From contig QZWS01000070.1 in the NCBI GenBank assembly GCA_004114245.1, forward strand, positions 1 through 30,489: 30,489 nucleotides of DNA. Direction: 5' to 3'. Source of the DNA: Zoopage sp. CT-All (taxonomy: Eukaryota; Zoopagomycota; Zoopagomycetes; Zoopagales; Zoopagaceae). The notes beneath the pieces are model-generated. The model searched no databases, was not told the DNA's origin, and worked only from the letters and a program-made list of their open reading frames with translations. The translations under genes were made by a program, and so were the position numbers. Below, piece after piece: positions 29,575-30,489 of the stretch; the stretch's first letter is position 1; each line of letters opens with the position of its first letter.

Positions 29575-30262
29575 TCAGTGCATGACTCTCATCACCAGCT
29601 CAAAGCTATTCCAGATATATGTCAGAGTGATGAACACGCAAAGAACCTTATTACCAGACAAAGGTCGCAGTGTTGGTTGGTGCAGCACAAACCAGGACTG
29701 GCATCAATCCTTGATAAAATCCTCGAAATCCCTGAGTTTGGTATGTTTGCTTGACACAGTCCAGGACAGAGTGGTAGCAACATTTGGAGCCAGCCCAGCC
29801 ATCTGTTTGTATTTTGGACTTGATCACATCCTAGATTCAGATATGAATCAAAACAAATACTAAACATACTATTGGTAGGATGTTGAACCAGAGGCAGTAG
29901 CTAGCAAGCGCACCATAAGCTGCTACCCGTCAGGGTGCAATTTCCTGTTGCTTGAGTCCATGTATGCACATTTCCTGCCACACTAGCCACTTGTATGACA
30001 TGAAGTAGATACCATAGCCAAAGAACTCATGTGTCATGGTGATGCTAAGGCCACGGTATATGCCAGCAATTCCATAGTTCCAATAGATGTTGCAAATGGC
30101 TGAAATAGGCCTGGAATATGGCCCAGCACAGCCTTGTTGTATTTGAAGACCTTTAAACTGTGCCTTTAAATATTAGCATGCATAATTTACTTACAAGAAC
30201 AAATATGTTCAATTGGTAAATTCAATGCCTTCAGTGGGATTACCCCATAAGTGTTACGCCTG
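29575..30262 (-). pseudogene. Decayed second mitochondrial carrier (YMC/CRC-like)
   Basis: The C-terminal 60 percent of a carrier is readable as exons at about 29575-29605, 29655-29830, 29870-30150 and 30195-30262. The introns are 49, 39 and 44 bases, and the last one (nearest the C-terminus) sits exactly where the intact carrier has its own. Recognisable parts are PIEH followed by CLQIQ, AGIYRGLSITMTHEFFGYGI, DVIKSKIQTDG, GFRGFYQGLMP and AAPTNTATF. The break is a TGA in the loop before the third repeat, and the first repeat is missing. Key arginines are lost (PIEHICSC for PIEHIRxR; THE for LRE). Expression as a carrier is very unlikely. Confidence 0.75.
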
Positions 30263-30489
30263 TGGAGCGGCAATTAATTTAGTAGTGACTGTTTTGTATT
30301 TACCCGATTACACAGCGTCCCACAGTGCACCGCGGGTGCATTGCCCACACACCACCCCCACCTCACCACAACGCCACCCAGGCCTGGGGGCCCAGGAGCA
30401 GGCAGGATGTCAGAGATGTATGAGGAGGGCGGTATAAAGTGTGTTGATTGCACAGAAAAGACACTAGACTGCTCTACCAGGGATACCAT
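30263..30489. other. Right edge: GC-rich patch, no supported gene
   Basis: A C-rich stretch (about 30325-30400) with CCCAGGCCTGGG is followed by GGTATAAAGTG, a TATA-like site on the plus strand. Open frames here lack family features. A promoter for a gene beyond the edge is possible. Confidence 0.35.

Noticed and set aside
29622-29867. Minus-strand 81-codon frame with an ATG in the carrier relic
   Set aside because: A different frame from the recognisable carrier sequence and without carrier signatures.
30440-30489. tRNA-like D-arm sequence (TGGTAGAGC on the minus strand) at the right edge
   Set aside because: No matching acceptor, anticodon or T arms are visible before the window ends, so a tRNA or SINE cannot be supported.

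Overview
The window looks like nuclear DNA of a fungus, most likely an early-diverging, chytrid-type lineage. It carries fungal versions of Mkt1, Spa2, Per1, a YMC-type mitochondrial carrier and a YANK kinase. Genes are very close together and most are split by 39-68-base introns. The order-level placement is inference; there is no rRNA or other marker here.

Left part (1-7.1 kb): a partial secreted protein of unknown function running off the left edge (minus), a five-exon alpha/beta hydrolase (minus), a YANK/STK32-type protein kinase (minus), and a secreted Thr/Ser-tailed protein (minus). The region upstream of that last gene is full of short GT/GC-rich repeats. It abuts a 5'-truncated chromovirus (Ty3/gypsy with chromodomain) pol fragment and its probable 3' LTR (7.1-8.8 kb). 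Directly after the LTR lies a broken zinc-finger gene (8.8-9.8 kb).

Core part (10-26.1 kb): Mkt1-like regulator (+), Spa2-type polarity scaffold (-), GatC-like amidotransferase subunit (-), MBOAT lysophospholipid acyltransferase (-), the meiotic helicase Mer3/HFM1 (+, reconstructed here as 31 exons), Per1 GPI-lipid remodelling protein (-), YMC-type mitochondrial carrier (-) and a small class I methyltransferase (+). Most of these are housekeeping genes. Two head-to-head pairs have only 12 and 33 bases between their start codons.

Right part (26.1-30.5 kb): a visibly AT-richer accessory stretch with two paralogous secreted proteins, each with a basic segment and two C2H2 fingers. Between them lie a ghost of a third copy and an LTR-like fragment. 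A decayed second mitochondrial carrier follows. The two secreted genes, together with the broken gene at 8.8-9.8 kb, define a small family with identical finger spacing. I could not match this family to a named one, and it is the best candidate here for something undescribed.

Cross-cutting signals: at least four introns appear to use GC-AG borders. The decayed sequences (integrase, carrier relic, probably the broken zinc-finger gene) share changes that look like CG to TG/CA decay. All intron borders were read by eye from phase, splice signals and protein-family fit, with no transcript evidence.
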